Shown piece after piece: positions 7,970 through 16,828 of a stretch of 64,000 nt of DNA. The notes under the pieces were generated by a model. It did not search any database. It was not told where the DNA came from and saw only the letters and a program-made list of their open reading frames with translations. The position numbers were made by a program, and so were the translations under genes. This DNA comes from Limnobacter parvus (lineage in GTDB: Bacteria; Pseudomonadota; Gammaproteobacteria; Burkholderiales; Burkholderiaceae_B): assembly GCF_024623725.1 (NCBI RefSeq), contig NZ_JANKHG010000017.1, positions 1-64,000 on the forward strand. Reading direction: 5' to 3'. The number at the start of each line of letters is the position of its first letter. Position 1 is the first letter of the stretch.

Positions 7970-9715
7970 ATGAATTCTCTATACCGTTCAATCGAACAAA
8001 GCTTTTTTTTCACACTCAGTAGAAAGTTGTTTGGCAACATTGCGGGCATCGCAGGGGTTGTTTTAATTGCTTATCTGGTTGTTTACAGCTGGGCCATGGG
8101 ACGGTTGGACCCGGTCCAAATTGGGGAATTCCGGATAATTCTCAGTGTGTCTCTCGGGATGGTCTTGTTCGCTTGTGCAGCTTCATTTCTCTATTTGCGC
8201 CACTTGATTGTGCGCCCGGTTCATTTGCTCAGCGAGAGAATGGATCAATTGGCCAGCGGTGAGGGCGATTTGTCGGTGAATCTGCCCACTGTGACTCAAG
8301 ATGAATTGCGGGATTTGGCTGAAAACTACAATGCATTTATGGTGCGCTTGCGCGACTTGATCCATGAAATTCGCAGAATGACCGCACAGGTTTCCATGGA
8401 ATCAGTGCGTGTATCTGGTAGTTTGAAAGATGCCAGTCGCACCGCTGATAAGCAAGGCAACATCACCACGGAAATTTTCCAGGCAGCAGACACAGCTTCC
8501 AGCGCTATGGAAAACGTGGCTAGCAGTGCCAGTTATTTGTCAACTGCAACCGCCGAGCACCTTGAAACAGTGAACTCTTCCTATCGTGAATTGTTGACCG
8601 TGGCCGATGAAATGAATGTGGCCTCGGGCAGCTTAAGCAGTTTTGGTCACACTGTGGAGAAACTAGCGCAAACTGGCAAGGGCATTGAAAGCATTGTGAA
8701 GTTAATCAACGACATTTCAGATCAAACCAATTTGCTCGCTTTGAACGCTGCGATTGAAGCTGCACGTGCCGGTGAGCAAGGCAGGGGCTTTGCAGTGGTG
8801 GCTGATGAAGTGCGTGGTTTGGCCGAACGTGTCAAAGCTGCAACGGGTGAAATTCGGGGCAATATTTCTTCAATGTTGACTTTGGTGGGTGAAACGCAGC
8901 AAGAGACGCGTGAAATCAACAAAAGCATATTGAAGGGCCAACAAACTGTTAGCGCTTCGTCAACCAAGTTTTCTGGCATGGTGCACAGTTTTGAAGAGAT
9001 GAGCAATCAGATCAATGACGTAACCGCACAGGTGCAGTCCGTGAAACAGATCAACAAAGATGTGTCAGGCAAGGCCGCTGAAATTCGCAGCACCGCGCAG
9101 TCAGTGATTGCGCAGACCACAGAGTCGGAAAAATCGAGCGCAGAACTGGCCACCGCAACGGATCGAATCAAAGAGCTGGTAGCACGCTTCAAAATTGGCC
9201 AGGGTGCCTATGAGCAGATTGTCGAGCAGGCTGTTTTGGCGCGCGAGCAGTGCAAAAAGATCTTGATTGAAGCCATGAACAATGGCCATGATATTTTCGA
9301 TGAGGCTTACAAACCTGTTCCGAATTCCAATCCACAAAAATACAGCACGCGTTACGACAAGGCGGTTGAGCGCCAATTGCAAGGTTCCTACGATCAATTA
9401 GTCGCCAATGTGCCTGGCTCAGTTTTTTCTTTGTGTGTAGATCGAAAAGGCTATGCACCCACACACAACAGCAAATATTCTCGTCCGCCAACAGGTGACT
9501 TGAAAACTGATTTGGTGGAAAGCCGCGACAAGCGCATGTTCAGTGACCCTGTGGGCTTAAGGGCTGCACAAAACTTGACCCCCTGGTTGTTGCAAACCTA
9601 CAGGCGCGACACAGGGGAAGTGTTGAACGATCTTTCCTTGCCCATTGAAATCAACGGACGTCACTGGGGTGGAATTCGTTTGGGCTTTAGTCCGGAGTTG
9701 CTGATTAAGGATTAA
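7970..9715 (+). CDS. Methyl-accepting chemotaxis protein with C-terminal sensor-like domain
   Basis: The receptor has two N-terminal membrane helices (about 20-45 and 60-85) with almost no periplasmic loop between them, a HAMP domain (85-135), and a signalling domain whose hairpin tip reads [21 protein letters not shown]. After the signalling coiled coil there is an extra domain of about 155 residues with a GYAPTHN motif, RDTGE, and W-G-G-I-R-L-G-F near the end. This resembles the ligand-binding fold usually found outside the membrane. ATG 7970 is chosen over 7925 because AGGAG lies eight bases upstream. The location of the extra domain implies cytoplasmic sensing. Confidence 0.9.
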   Translation: MNSLYRSIEQSFFFTLSRKLFGNIAGIAGVVLIAYLVVYSWAMGRLDPVQIGEFRIILSVSLGMVLFACAASFLYLRHLIVRPVHLLSERMDQLASGEGDLSVNLPTVTQDELRDLAENYNAFMVRLRDLIHEIRRMTAQVSMESVRVSGSLKDASRTADKQGNITTEIFQAADTASSAMENVASSASYLSTATAEHLETVNSSYRELLTVADEMNVASGSLSSFGHTVEKLAQTGKGIESIVKLINDISDQTNLLALNAAIEAARAGEQGRGFAVVADEVRGLAERVKAATGEIRGNISSMLTLVGETQQETREINKSILKGQQTVSASSTKFSGMVHSFEEMSNQINDVTAQVQSVKQINKDVSGKAAEIRSTAQSVIAQTTESEKSSAELATATDRIKELVARFKIGQGAYEQIVEQAVLAREQCKKILIEAMNNGHDIFDEAYKPVPNSNPQKYSTRYDKAVERQLQGSYDQLVANVPGSVFSLCVDRKGYAPTHNSKYSRPPTGDLKTDLVESRDKRMFSDPVGLRAAQNLTPWLLQTYRRDTGEVLNDLSLPIEINGRHWGGIRLGFSPELLIKD

Positions 9716-9752
9716 CAGGGTCTGCAGAATTGCGGACTGGGGTCCGTTTTAC

Positions 9753-9777
9753 GCCGCGCATTGACGCGGCTTTTTTT
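9753..9777 (+). terminator. Rho-independent terminator after the chemoreceptor gene
   Basis: GCCGCG (9753-9758) pairs with CGCGGC (9765-9770) around a six-base loop, followed by seven T residues. This is a textbook intrinsic terminator, placed between the chemoreceptor gene and the convergent HPt gene. Confidence 0.9.
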
Positions 9778-9780
9778 CGC

Positions 9781-10131
9781 CTACTGATTGGCATCAACCC
9801 ATTCTGTCAACAGTGCGCTACCACCGTTCAGTACATTGATCAAATTGTCGGTGCTGTCCTGAAAGCTTGAAATACTTTTAACCCCAGATTGTCTGCAAGA
9901 CACTTCAAGTGATTCAGCAAGCTTCGTGCAGGCATCAAACCCAATGGCGGCACTGGCACCTTTCACATTGTGTGCAGCGTCACCCAAAGCACTCATATTC
10001 TGGTCGTCGCATGCCGTCTGAAGTTTTTCAATGTATTTCGGGCATTCCTTGATGAATACACCGATCAACATGACCAGCAGGCCCTTGTCGTTGTCTATTC
10101 TGGCGAGTGCATTGCTCGGATCGTATTTCAT
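9781..10131 (-). CDS. HPt (histidine phosphotransfer) domain protein
   Basis: A stand-alone HPt domain of 116 residues that passes phosphate between receiver domains. The helix AHNVKGASAAIG carries the phospho-acceptor H54 and matches the family motif AHxLKGxxxxxG. ATG 10131 is preferred over an upstream TTG at 10149 because AAAGG lies six bases before it. It is convergent with the chemoreceptor and divergent from flhB. Its partner kinase is not adjacent; the hybrid kinase at the right end of the window lacks its own HPt and is one candidate, but this is speculation. Confidence 0.85.
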   Translation of the reverse strand: MKYDPSNALARIDNDKGLLVMLIGVFIKECPKYIEKLQTACDDQNMSALGDAAHNVKGASAAIGFDACTKLAESLEVSCRQSGVKSISSFQDSTDNLINVLNGGSALLTEWVDANQ

Positions 10132-10238
10132 GAAATACCTTTGTTTCAAAAGAGCCCCATGTTACCTGCTCAAATTGAGGTTTTGAATTGCCTCAATGTT
10201 TTTCATAATAAGAACATTCAAATACCGCAGGTGCTGCT

Positions 10239-11369
10239 TTGGCAGAAGAAACCGATCAGGAAAAGGACTTACCCGCGTCGGAGCAAAAGATCCGTAAATC
10301 GCGAGAGGAAGGCAACCTTCCCCGTTCCAAAGAATTGGCTGGGGGCGTTGTGCTGCTTGCCGGTGTCGCTTTGTTGTATACGATGGGTGGCGAGTTGGTG
10401 GGTCAAAGCGAAAAGCTGATGCGCCAGGGGCTTACCTTGGAGCGTGCCCAAGCCTTTGACACCAAGTACATGGGGTTGCAATGGGTTTCGCTGTTGCAGG
10501 AAAGCCTGGTGATTCTGGTGCCCTTGTTTTTGGTAGTGGTGGTGGCAGCGATTGTGGCCAATGTGGCCGTTGGCGGTTTCAATTGGTCCACCAAACCGCT
10601 TGAGCCTAAGTTTTCAAAACTGAACCCCATCAAAGGTTTGAAAAATATCTTCTCGGTCAATGGACTTGCCGAGCTGGTCAAAGCAATTTTGAAAACAATT
10701 GTGTTGGGCGGTGTGGGTTACTTGTTACTGATGCAAGACCTTGGTGAGTTTACTCAACTTTCGGCAATGCCTTTGGAACATGGCATGGCTGAAACTGCGC
10801 GAATTACCATCAAAGATGCTTTGATTCTTGCGGTTTCATTTCTTTTGATTGTGTCGATCGACGTGCCTTATCAGTTGTGGCGGTACTACAAAGGTTTGCG
10901 CATGAATCTGGAAGAACTGAAGCGTGAATCCAAAGAATCGGATGGAGATCCACACCTGAAAGGCAAAATCAAGAGCATGCAACGCGAGGCCGCGCGCCGT
11001 CGCATGATGGCATCTGTGCCCAATGCAGATGTCATCGTGACCAACCCAACTCACTACTCTGTGGCGCTGAAATACGACAAAGACGGTAAGGGGGCACCCC
11101 GTGTTGTGGCCAAAGGCATTGGTCCATTGGCTTTGAAAATCAGGGAAGTGGCCAAAGAGAACAAAGTGCCCATGGTTGAAGCACCACCGTTGGCTCGTGC
11201 GCTGTATTCCAATGTTGAATTAGAACAGGAAATTCCGGGGGCCTTGTACACTGCGGTGGCCAAGCTGTTGGCTTATGTGTATGCCTTGGCAGAGGGAAGG
11301 GCGCATTTGGTTGAAGTGCCGGGTGATGCGGACATTCCCAAAGGCATGGACCCTGGACCGGCGGCGTGA
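10239..11369 (+). CDS. flhB: Flagellar export apparatus protein FlhB
   Basis: FlhB is the export-gate protein that switches substrate class from rod/hook to filament. The 376-residue protein has an N-terminal charged segment (EETDQEKDLPASEQKIRKSREEG), four membrane helices (about 34-52, 88-112, 145-165, 190-210) and a C-terminal cytoplasmic domain with the self-cleavage motif N269-P270-T271-H272, at the Escherichia coli positions. The start is TTG 10239 with AGGTG upstream; no ATG fits the conserved N-terminus. It is first in the flhB-flhA-flhF-flhG-fliA order, although 450 bases separate it from flhA. Confidence 0.95.
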   Translation: MAEETDQEKDLPASEQKIRKSREEGNLPRSKELAGGVVLLAGVALLYTMGGELVGQSEKLMRQGLTLERAQAFDTKYMGLQWVSLLQESLVILVPLFLVVVVAAIVANVAVGGFNWSTKPLEPKFSKLNPIKGLKNIFSVNGLAELVKAILKTIVLGGVGYLLLMQDLGEFTQLSAMPLEHGMAETARITIKDALILAVSFLLIVSIDVPYQLWRYYKGLRMNLEELKRESKESDGDPHLKGKIKSMQREAARRRMMASVPNADVIVTNPTHYSVALKYDKDGKGAPRVVAKGIGPLALKIREVAKENKVPMVEAPPLARALYSNVELEQEIPGALYTAVAKLLAYVYALAEGRAHLVEVPGDADIPKGMDPGPAA

Positions 11370-11822
11370 TGAATCGGCGCGCGTGCGTGATCATTCGCAG
11401 GCTTGATTAATGTCCAACCAGCGCAAGTCCCAACCGCTCGCCTGAAAACCTGTTGATCCCTTTTTGAAATTCACACTGACTCATTCGTCAGTGGGTTTGC
11501 CTGTTCCGAACTTAAAGAAAACCGCCCCGTTTGAATTTATTCGTCGCGCTCGGCTGTAAGCCGGCACCGAATTCGGCCGTCTGTTTTGCCGAATTCGGTG
11601 AGCAAGAATCAATTCAAAAAGGGATCAGGCGGTTTTCAGTGAGGAATCTGGCAACCCCGACGAGTTGGCTTCACAAAATGGCAACCTCGACGAGTCGGTC
11701 ATCAATCCACGCCAGTGGCAGCTAACCCAGCTCAGGTAGCCAATCCACAATAAGGCTATAAATCCGCCTCAATTCCCTGATTGAAAAAAGCTAAAGTTTT
11801 CCATAATTGAACCGTTAACAAC
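11370..11822 (+). other. flhB-flhA intergenic region with dispersed palindromic repeat
   Basis: No gene is supported in these 453 bases. The region holds one copy of the palindromic repeat described at 11504-11646. Outer arms also match sequence around the copies near 31 kb, for example AACCGCTCGCCTGAAAACC (11432-11450). To the right, a 19-base unit GGCAACCCCGACGAGTTGG occurs twice (11650-11668 and 11680-11698, two mismatches). I could not recognise a flhA promoter or a clear flhA ribosome site. Confidence 0.6.
11504..11646 (+). repeat. Dispersed palindromic repeat, copy A
   Basis: An imperfect palindrome of about 143 bases. Its left end TTCCGAACTTAAAGAAAACCGCC pairs with the right end GGCGGTTTTCAGTGAGGAA, and inner segments include TTTTGCCGAATTCGGTGAG. 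The right half is almost the exact reverse complement of 30631-30690 (copy B), and the whole is collinear with 30912-31059 (copy C). It has no coding capacity. It behaves like a non-autonomous mobile or REP/BIME-type element; the exact class is unknown. Confidence 0.75.
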
Positions 11823-11825
11823 TTG

Positions 11826-13946
11826 ATGGGCGGAATTGTGGCCTCCACCGCATTCTCACTTGACTTCATAAAAGCAGGCTTGTCCGGCGACAAGGTCAAA
11901 ACCTTGGGCGCGCCGATCTTCATCATCCTGATTTTGGTCATGATGATTTTGCCTGTACCGCCTTTCGCGCTTGATCTGTTTTTTACGTTCAACATTGCAC
12001 TTAGCCTGATGGTGTTGGTTGCCGCGCTGTACACCACCCGTCCGCTTGATTTTGCAGCTTTTCCAACCATTCTGTTGGTTACCACCCTCTTGCGCCTCAG
12101 CTTGAACGTGGCTTCGACCCGTGTGGTGCTAATGAACGGCCATGAGGGGCCAGACGCAGCCGGTAAAGTAATTGAAGCCTTCGGCCACTTTCTTGTGGGT
12201 GGCAACCTGGCTGTCGGTATTGTCGTGTTTGTCATTTTGATGTTGATCAACTTCGTGGTGATCACCAAGGGTGCAGGCCGAATTGCTGAAGTGTCTGCGC
12301 GCTTTACCCTGGATGCGATGCCCGGCAAACAAATGGCCATTGATGCTGATCTGAATGCAGGCTTGATTGCTGAAGACGAAGCCCGCAAGCGCCGCGCTGA
12401 AGTGAGCCAGGAAGCCGAGTTCTTCGGTTCCATGGACGGTGCCAGCAAATTCGTTCGTGGCGATGCCATGGCCGGTATCATGATTTTGATCATCAACATC
12501 ATCGGCGGCTTTGCGGTGGGTGTGATGCAACACGACATGACCTTTGCCGATGCAGGCACCAACTACGTGCTGTTGGCAATTGGTGACGGTCTGGTGGCTC
12601 AGGTGCCCGCCTTGGTTATCTCGATTGCTGCCGGTTTGGTGGTGGCGCGTGTGGGCCAGGGTCAGGACATCGGCACCCAACTGGCAAGCCAGTTGCTCAA
12701 ATCGCCACAGGCTGTTGGCATAACAGCCGGTATCATGGCTTTGCTGGGTATTATCCCTGGCATGCCAAGCTTTGCTTTCCTGTTGCTGGCAGCAGGTTTC
12801 GGTTATCTCTCTTACCACCTGGCCCAGAAAGGGACAGTTCCCAAAGTAGTTGCCTCCACCGACGACCAAGCCAAAATCAAGGCGGCCACCACTGAAGCGC
12901 AAGAAGCCACTTGGGACGACCTTGTGCCGATAGACACAATCGCTTTGGAAGTGGGTTACCGTTTGATTGCACTGGTCGATAACAAACAAGACGGCGACCT
13001 GCTGAAACGAATCAAGGCAATCCGCAAAAAATTTGCACAGGAAATTGGGTTTCTGCCACCTGCTGTGCATTTGCGCGACAACCTCGAGCTGCGCCCCTCG
13101 GTGTACCGAATTCTGCTCAAAGGCGTGTGCATGGGCGAAGGCGAAGTATTCCCAACTCAGCATTTGGCCATCAACCCCGGTCGCGTGACCATGCAGTTGC
13201 CTGGCCCGCAGACCACCGACCCTGCATTTGGTTTGCCCGCTGTGTGGATTGGTGACGATCAAAAAGAAAAAGCCAACGCAGCCGGTTACACCGTGGTGGA
13301 TGCATCCACTGTGGTGGCTACCCACTTGTCGCATATTTTGCAAACCTCGGCAGCGCAGTTGCTGGGCCGCACAGAAACCCAGCAGTTGCTGGACCACTGC
13401 GCAAAGTCTTCGCCCAAAGTGGTTGAAGACCTGACCCCCAAAATGTTGGAAGTGTCAGTCATTCAGAAGGTGTTGCAAAATCTGTTGGACGAAAGTGTAC
13501 ACATTCGCGATTTGCGCACCATATTTGAAACATTGCTTGAAAACGGAATGCGCACCAAGAATCCGCTTGAATTGACCGCTGCGGTTCGAATCGCACTGGG
13601 CCGCGCCATCGTGCAAGCATTGGCCGGAACCACTGACGACCTGAATGTGTTGGTGATGGAACCCAAGCTTGAACAAATGATTACCCACGCACATTCCGCC
13701 GCTGGGCAAGATCAGGTCGGTATTGATCCCAACCTGGCTGAAACACTGGCACGCCAAACCGCAGATGCTGCCGGTCGCCAAGAACAGTTGGGTCAGAGCC
13801 CTGTGTTATTGGTGCCCGATGTGTTGCGTTTGTCCATGGCCCGTTTACTAAAGCGTGCAGCCCCGAATTTGCGGGTGTTGTCACACAGTGAAATTCCTGA
13901 AAATAGAACTATTCGAGTTGCGCAAGTCGTAGGAGCAAAAGCATGA
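11826..13946 (+). CDS. flhA: Flagellar export gate protein FlhA
   Basis: FlhA is the nonameric inner-membrane gate of the flagellar type III secretion system. The 706-residue protein has the expected eight membrane helices in the first 330 residues and the FHIPEP-family region (PLDFAAFPTILLVTTLLRLSLNVASTR, with the FxIDAMPGKQMAID-type loop near 160-175). The cytoplasmic chaperone-docking domain occupies about 360-706. ATG 11826 is used; TTG 11823 directly before it is also in frame. No good ribosome site is visible. The 3' end overlaps flhF by four bases (ATGA). Confidence 0.96.
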   Translation: MGGIVASTAFSLDFIKAGLSGDKVKTLGAPIFIILILVMMILPVPPFALDLFFTFNIALSLMVLVAALYTTRPLDFAAFPTILLVTTLLRLSLNVASTRVVLMNGHEGPDAAGKVIEAFGHFLVGGNLAVGIVVFVILMLINFVVITKGAGRIAEVSARFTLDAMPGKQMAIDADLNAGLIAEDEARKRRAEVSQEAEFFGSMDGASKFVRGDAMAGIMILIINIIGGFAVGVMQHDMTFADAGTNYVLLAIGDGLVAQVPALVISIAAGLVVARVGQGQDIGTQLASQLLKSPQAVGITAGIMALLGIIPGMPSFAFLLLAAGFGYLSYHLAQKGTVPKVVASTDDQAKIKAATTEAQEATWDDLVPIDTIALEVGYRLIALVDNKQDGDLLKRIKAIRKKFAQEIGFLPPAVHLRDNLELRPSVYRILLKGVCMGEGEVFPTQHLAINPGRVTMQLPGPQTTDPAFGLPAVWIGDDQKEKANAAGYTVVDASTVVATHLSHILQTSAAQLLGRTETQQLLDHCAKSSPKVVEDLTPKMLEVSVIQKVLQNLLDESVHIRDLRTIFETLLENGMRTKNPLELTAAVRIALGRAIVQALAGTTDDLNVLVMEPKLEQMITHAHSAAGQDQVGIDPNLAETLARQTADAAGRQEQLGQSPVLLVPDVLRLSMARLLKRAAPNLRVLSHSEIPENRTIRVAQVVGAKA

Positions 13947-15298
13947 AGCTGAAAAAATTCACAGCCCCCACCACTCGAGAGGCATTGCAAAAGCTGCGAG
14001 CTGAATTGGGCGAAGATGCAATTATCTTGTCCACCAAACAAACGGCTGCGGGCACTGAGGTGCTTGCAGCGTCTTCTCAAGACCTGGATGTGGTTACTGA
14101 AAAACCGGCAACTGCCGCTTCAGTGGCACCTGCCTCGTGGACTAGGGCAGACCGCGCACAATTGGCCCCCCAAGAGTCGCCTCGTCAGCCAACAGCAGCA
14201 GAAAAAGTAGCGCAGCAAGTGGCAGCGCAACGCGATGTGCTAATTAAAAAAGCCCCTGCGGTGCAGCATGCATTGCCAGCAGGCGCACCGAGAGAGTTTG
14301 CGCCCGATGACATGATCTCTGAAGTTGCCAAGCGTCGGTCTCAAGCCGCCAGCGAATCCATGGTCAGTGAGCAAACCGCAGTGCTTGAAGAAATCAAGCA
14401 AATGCGCCAATTGCTGAAAGACCAAATGGCCATCATGACTTGGCGAGATTCGCTAGAGAAAAATCCTCAGCGTGGCGAATTGTGGAACCTGTTGACCCAG
14501 TCTGGTTTCTCACCCCTGTTTGCGCGAACTTTGGTCGACAAGTTGCCCGTGGGCTTGACTGAGACCCAGATGCAAGACTGGGCCATGACCGTGATCAAGA
14601 AAAATCTGAATGTAGTACCTGCCGAGAGAGACATTGTTGAAACCGGTGGCACCTTTGCGCTGGTTGGCCCAACGGGTGTTGGTAAAACCACCACGACAGC
14701 AAAACTTGCTGCACGTTGCGTGGTGAAATATGGTGCGGATTCCCTGGGCTTGATCACCACCGACAGCTACAGAATTGGCGCGCAAGACCAACTGCGAATC
14801 TACGGCAAAATCCTGGGTGTACAGGTTTACACGGCACAAACGCATGCCGATTTGGCCCAGCTTCGCAGCAGCATGCAGCGCAAGCGTTTGATTTTGATCG
14901 ACACTGTGGGCATGGGACAACGCGACTCGCGCGTGGCTGAGCAGACCAAAATTTTGACAGACAGTCACGTAAAACGCGTGCTGTTGCTCAACGCCACAAG
15001 CCAGCCCGAAACGCTGGACGATGTGGTTCGTCATTACAAGAGCACCGGCTTAAGTGGCGCCATTCTGTCCAAACTGGATGAGGCGATCAAAATAGGCGGT
15101 GTGCTGGACGTGGTCATGCGCCACAAATTGGCGCTTCATTACATTGCAACTGGCCAGCGCGTGCCGGAAGATCTGTTTCCTGCAGACCCTCGAGTGTTGG
15201 TTCATCGTGCACTTCGTTCGCGCAGCAGCCAGGCTTTCCAAACCTCGAGCGAAGAATTGAAATGGAAAATGGCCCAAGTCTCAACGACTGGTCTTTAA
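13943..15298 (+). CDS. flhF: SRP-type GTPase FlhF
   Basis: FlhF is a signal-recognition-particle-like GTPase that fixes the number and pole of flagella. The 451-residue protein has a basic N-terminal B domain (MKLKKFTAPTTREALQKLRAELGEDAIILST), an Ala/Gln-rich linker and N-G domains with the P-loop [17 protein letters not shown] near residue 241, TTDSYRIGAQDQL, the DTVGMGQRD Walker-B region and SKLDEAI. The start overlaps the flhA stop. Its usual regulator FlhG follows but is degenerate (see next entry). Confidence 0.95.
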   Translation: MKLKKFTAPTTREALQKLRAELGEDAIILSTKQTAAGTEVLAASSQDLDVVTEKPATAASVAPASWTRADRAQLAPQESPRQPTAAEKVAQQVAAQRDVLIKKAPAVQHALPAGAPREFAPDDMISEVAKRRSQAASESMVSEQTAVLEEIKQMRQLLKDQMAIMTWRDSLEKNPQRGELWNLLTQSGFSPLFARTLVDKLPVGLTETQMQDWAMTVIKKNLNVVPAERDIVETGGTFALVGPTGVGKTTTTAKLAARCVVKYGADSLGLITTDSYRIGAQDQLRIYGKILGVQVYTAQTHADLAQLRSSMQRKRLILIDTVGMGQRDSRVAEQTKILTDSHVKRVLLLNATSQPETLDDVVRHYKSTGLSGAILSKLDEAIKIGGVLDVVMRHKLALHYIATGQRVPEDLFPADPRVLVHRALRSRSSQAFQTSSEELKWKMAQVSTTGL

Positions 15299-15321
15299 CT
15301 TTTCATGGTTAACTGAAATTT

Positions 15322-16080
15322 ATGGATCAAGCTGACACACTGCGACACTTGCTGGGACAAAAACGCGCCACCATTAACCCAATACTGGGTGACATGGGCG
15401 CTGACTATGCTGCTTGCCTGGGGCGATTTGTGCTTGAGCAGCAAGCGCGTCAAGGCCGGGTCGCGGCATTGTTCGACGGTTCAAATTCAGGTTTGCAAGA
15501 GCTATTGCCAGAGGGATCTCGCAAGGACCTGATTGATTTCTTCAGTCGCAAATACAATCTGGAAGATCAAGCGGTTCAACTGGCTGAAGGGCAATATTTG
15601 GTGGCCGCCAGCTACGGCTTGCAAGCCCTGGCTGAAAAGCCAGCTCAATCATCCGCCCTTCTGGACAAGCTGCACCGCATGCCCGCGAGTTGTGATCGCC
15701 ATTACGCCACATTGCCTTACGAGGCGGTAACCCTGGCCAAAGCATTCTGCCCCATGGATGACTGGGTGTGGGTAATTCAACCCACTGCAAGATCAGTTAC
15801 GCGCGCCTTTCAGGCCATTCGTTCTTCTAAAGGGTTAGACGAAAATATTCGCCACCGTGTTATTGTTGCAGGTGTAAAAGACGCAGATGAAGCCGACCAT
15901 GTGTTCGCGAATTTGCTGGAAAGCACAACGAAGTATGTGGCCAACCCCCTGCAGTACGCAGGTCATTTGCCAGCGTTGCATTCCGGCAAGGCATTGAATC
16001 AGGTTGGTCGGGAGATGATTGCGGCAGGGCGTCGAATCGCAAGAGCCATTTGTTCTTTCGATGAACACGCACTGGCGTAA
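15322..16080 (+). CDS. flhG: FlhG/FleN-like MinD-family protein without a P-loop
   Basis: Position (between flhF and fliA), length (252 residues) and the N-terminal DQADTLRHLL helix identify this as FlhG, whose DQAxxLR motif activates FlhF GTPase. A normal FlhG then has a deviant Walker A motif (KGGxGKT type). Here the corresponding stretch reads RATINPILGDMGADYAACLG, with no glycine-lysine-threonine P-loop. A MinD-like core can still be guessed (VAALFDGSNSGLQELL, VWVIQPTARSVTRAF). The protein therefore probably cannot bind ATP in the usual way. Fold assignment beyond the N-terminus is inference. Confidence 0.75.
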   Translation: MDQADTLRHLLGQKRATINPILGDMGADYAACLGRFVLEQQARQGRVAALFDGSNSGLQELLPEGSRKDLIDFFSRKYNLEDQAVQLAEGQYLVAASYGLQALAEKPAQSSALLDKLHRMPASCDRHYATLPYEAVTLAKAFCPMDDWVWVIQPTARSVTRAFQAIRSSKGLDENIRHRVIVAGVKDADEADHVFANLLESTTKYVANPLQYAGHLPALHSGKALNQVGREMIAAGRRIARAICSFDEHALA

Positions 16081-16105
16081 TAACAAGACAGGACGCACAG
16101 ACTCC

Positions 16106-16822
16106 ATGTACACAGCCCAGGGCACACTAGACAAGTCCAAGCAGATTGACCAGTACATACCGCTGGTTCGCAGGCTTGCCCATCATTTAATCGCAAAATT
16201 GCCGGCCTCTGTACAGATCGATGATTTGATTCAAGCGGGTTTGATCGGTTTGATGGATGCGATTACCCGGTTTGAAGAAGGGCAGGGCGCCCAGTTTGAA
16301 ACCTATGCCAGTCAGCGTATTCGCGGTTCCATGCTCGACGAGCTGCGCGCTGCCGACTGGATGCCACGTGGCGTTCGCCAGGGCCAGCGTAAAATTGAAA
16401 CAGCCACCATGAAGGCTGAACAAAAACTGGGTCGTTCCGCGAACGAGCAGGAAATCGCTGAGGTAATGGGCGTAAGCCTAGAGGAATATCAGAACATGTT
16501 GTTTGAGTCGCGTGGCGCTCAACTTGTGTTTTACGATGATTACGCAGACGACGGCGATGGCGAAGGTTATCTCGACCGTCAAATGGGTGGCGATGAAGAA
16601 GCCAATCCACTTGAAATGCTGGGTGACCATCGATTCAGGGAAACCCTGATTCAGGCCATTGAAGAGTTGCCCGAGCGTGAAAAAATGCTGATGGGCCTGT
16701 ATTATGAGCAAGAGTTAAACTTCCGTGAAATCGCAGCCGTTTTAGGCGTGACCGAATCCAGGGTATGCCAGTTGCACACTCAGGCCGTAAGCCGCTTGAA
16801 GACCAAGCTTCGCGAACACTAA
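16106..16822 (+). CDS. fliA: Flagellar sigma factor FliA (sigma-28)
   Basis: FliA directs RNA polymerase to late flagellar genes; four matching promoters occur in this window. The 238-residue protein contains sigma region 2 (YIPLVRRLAHHL...DLIQAGLIGLMDAI...FETYASQRIRGSMLDELR), region 3 (ANEQEIAEVMG) and region 4 (LPEREKMLMGLYYEQELNFREIAAVLGVTESRVCQLH). The frame is open upstream to 16019, inside flhG, but ATG 16106 gives the family's normal length and N-terminus. The ribosome site is weak (AGGA, 12 bases away). FlgM, its anti-sigma factor, is encoded 3.2 kb away. Confidence 0.95.
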   Translation: MYTAQGTLDKSKQIDQYIPLVRRLAHHLIAKLPASVQIDDLIQAGLIGLMDAITRFEEGQGAQFETYASQRIRGSMLDELRAADWMPRGVRQGQRKIETATMKAEQKLGRSANEQEIAEVMGVSLEEYQNMLFESRGAQLVFYDDYADDGDGEGYLDRQMGGDEEANPLEMLGDHRFRETLIQAIEELPEREKMLMGLYYEQELNFREIAAVLGVTESRVCQLHTQAVSRLKTKLREH

Positions 16823-16828
16823 AACACA

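Noticed and set aside
11504-11646. Palindromic repeat as an integron attC site
   Set aside because: No GTTRRRY/RYYYAAC core sites and no integrase or cassette genes nearby.
11650-11698. Two 19-base direct units that could look like the start of a CRISPR array
   Set aside because: Only two units with an 11-base gap, no cas genes, and the units belong to the degenerate flank of the dispersed repeat.
12129-13397. Minus-strand frame of 422 codons opposite flhA
   Set aside because: FlhA is certain on the plus strand. The antisense frame is Cys/His/Gln-rich and lacks any domain.
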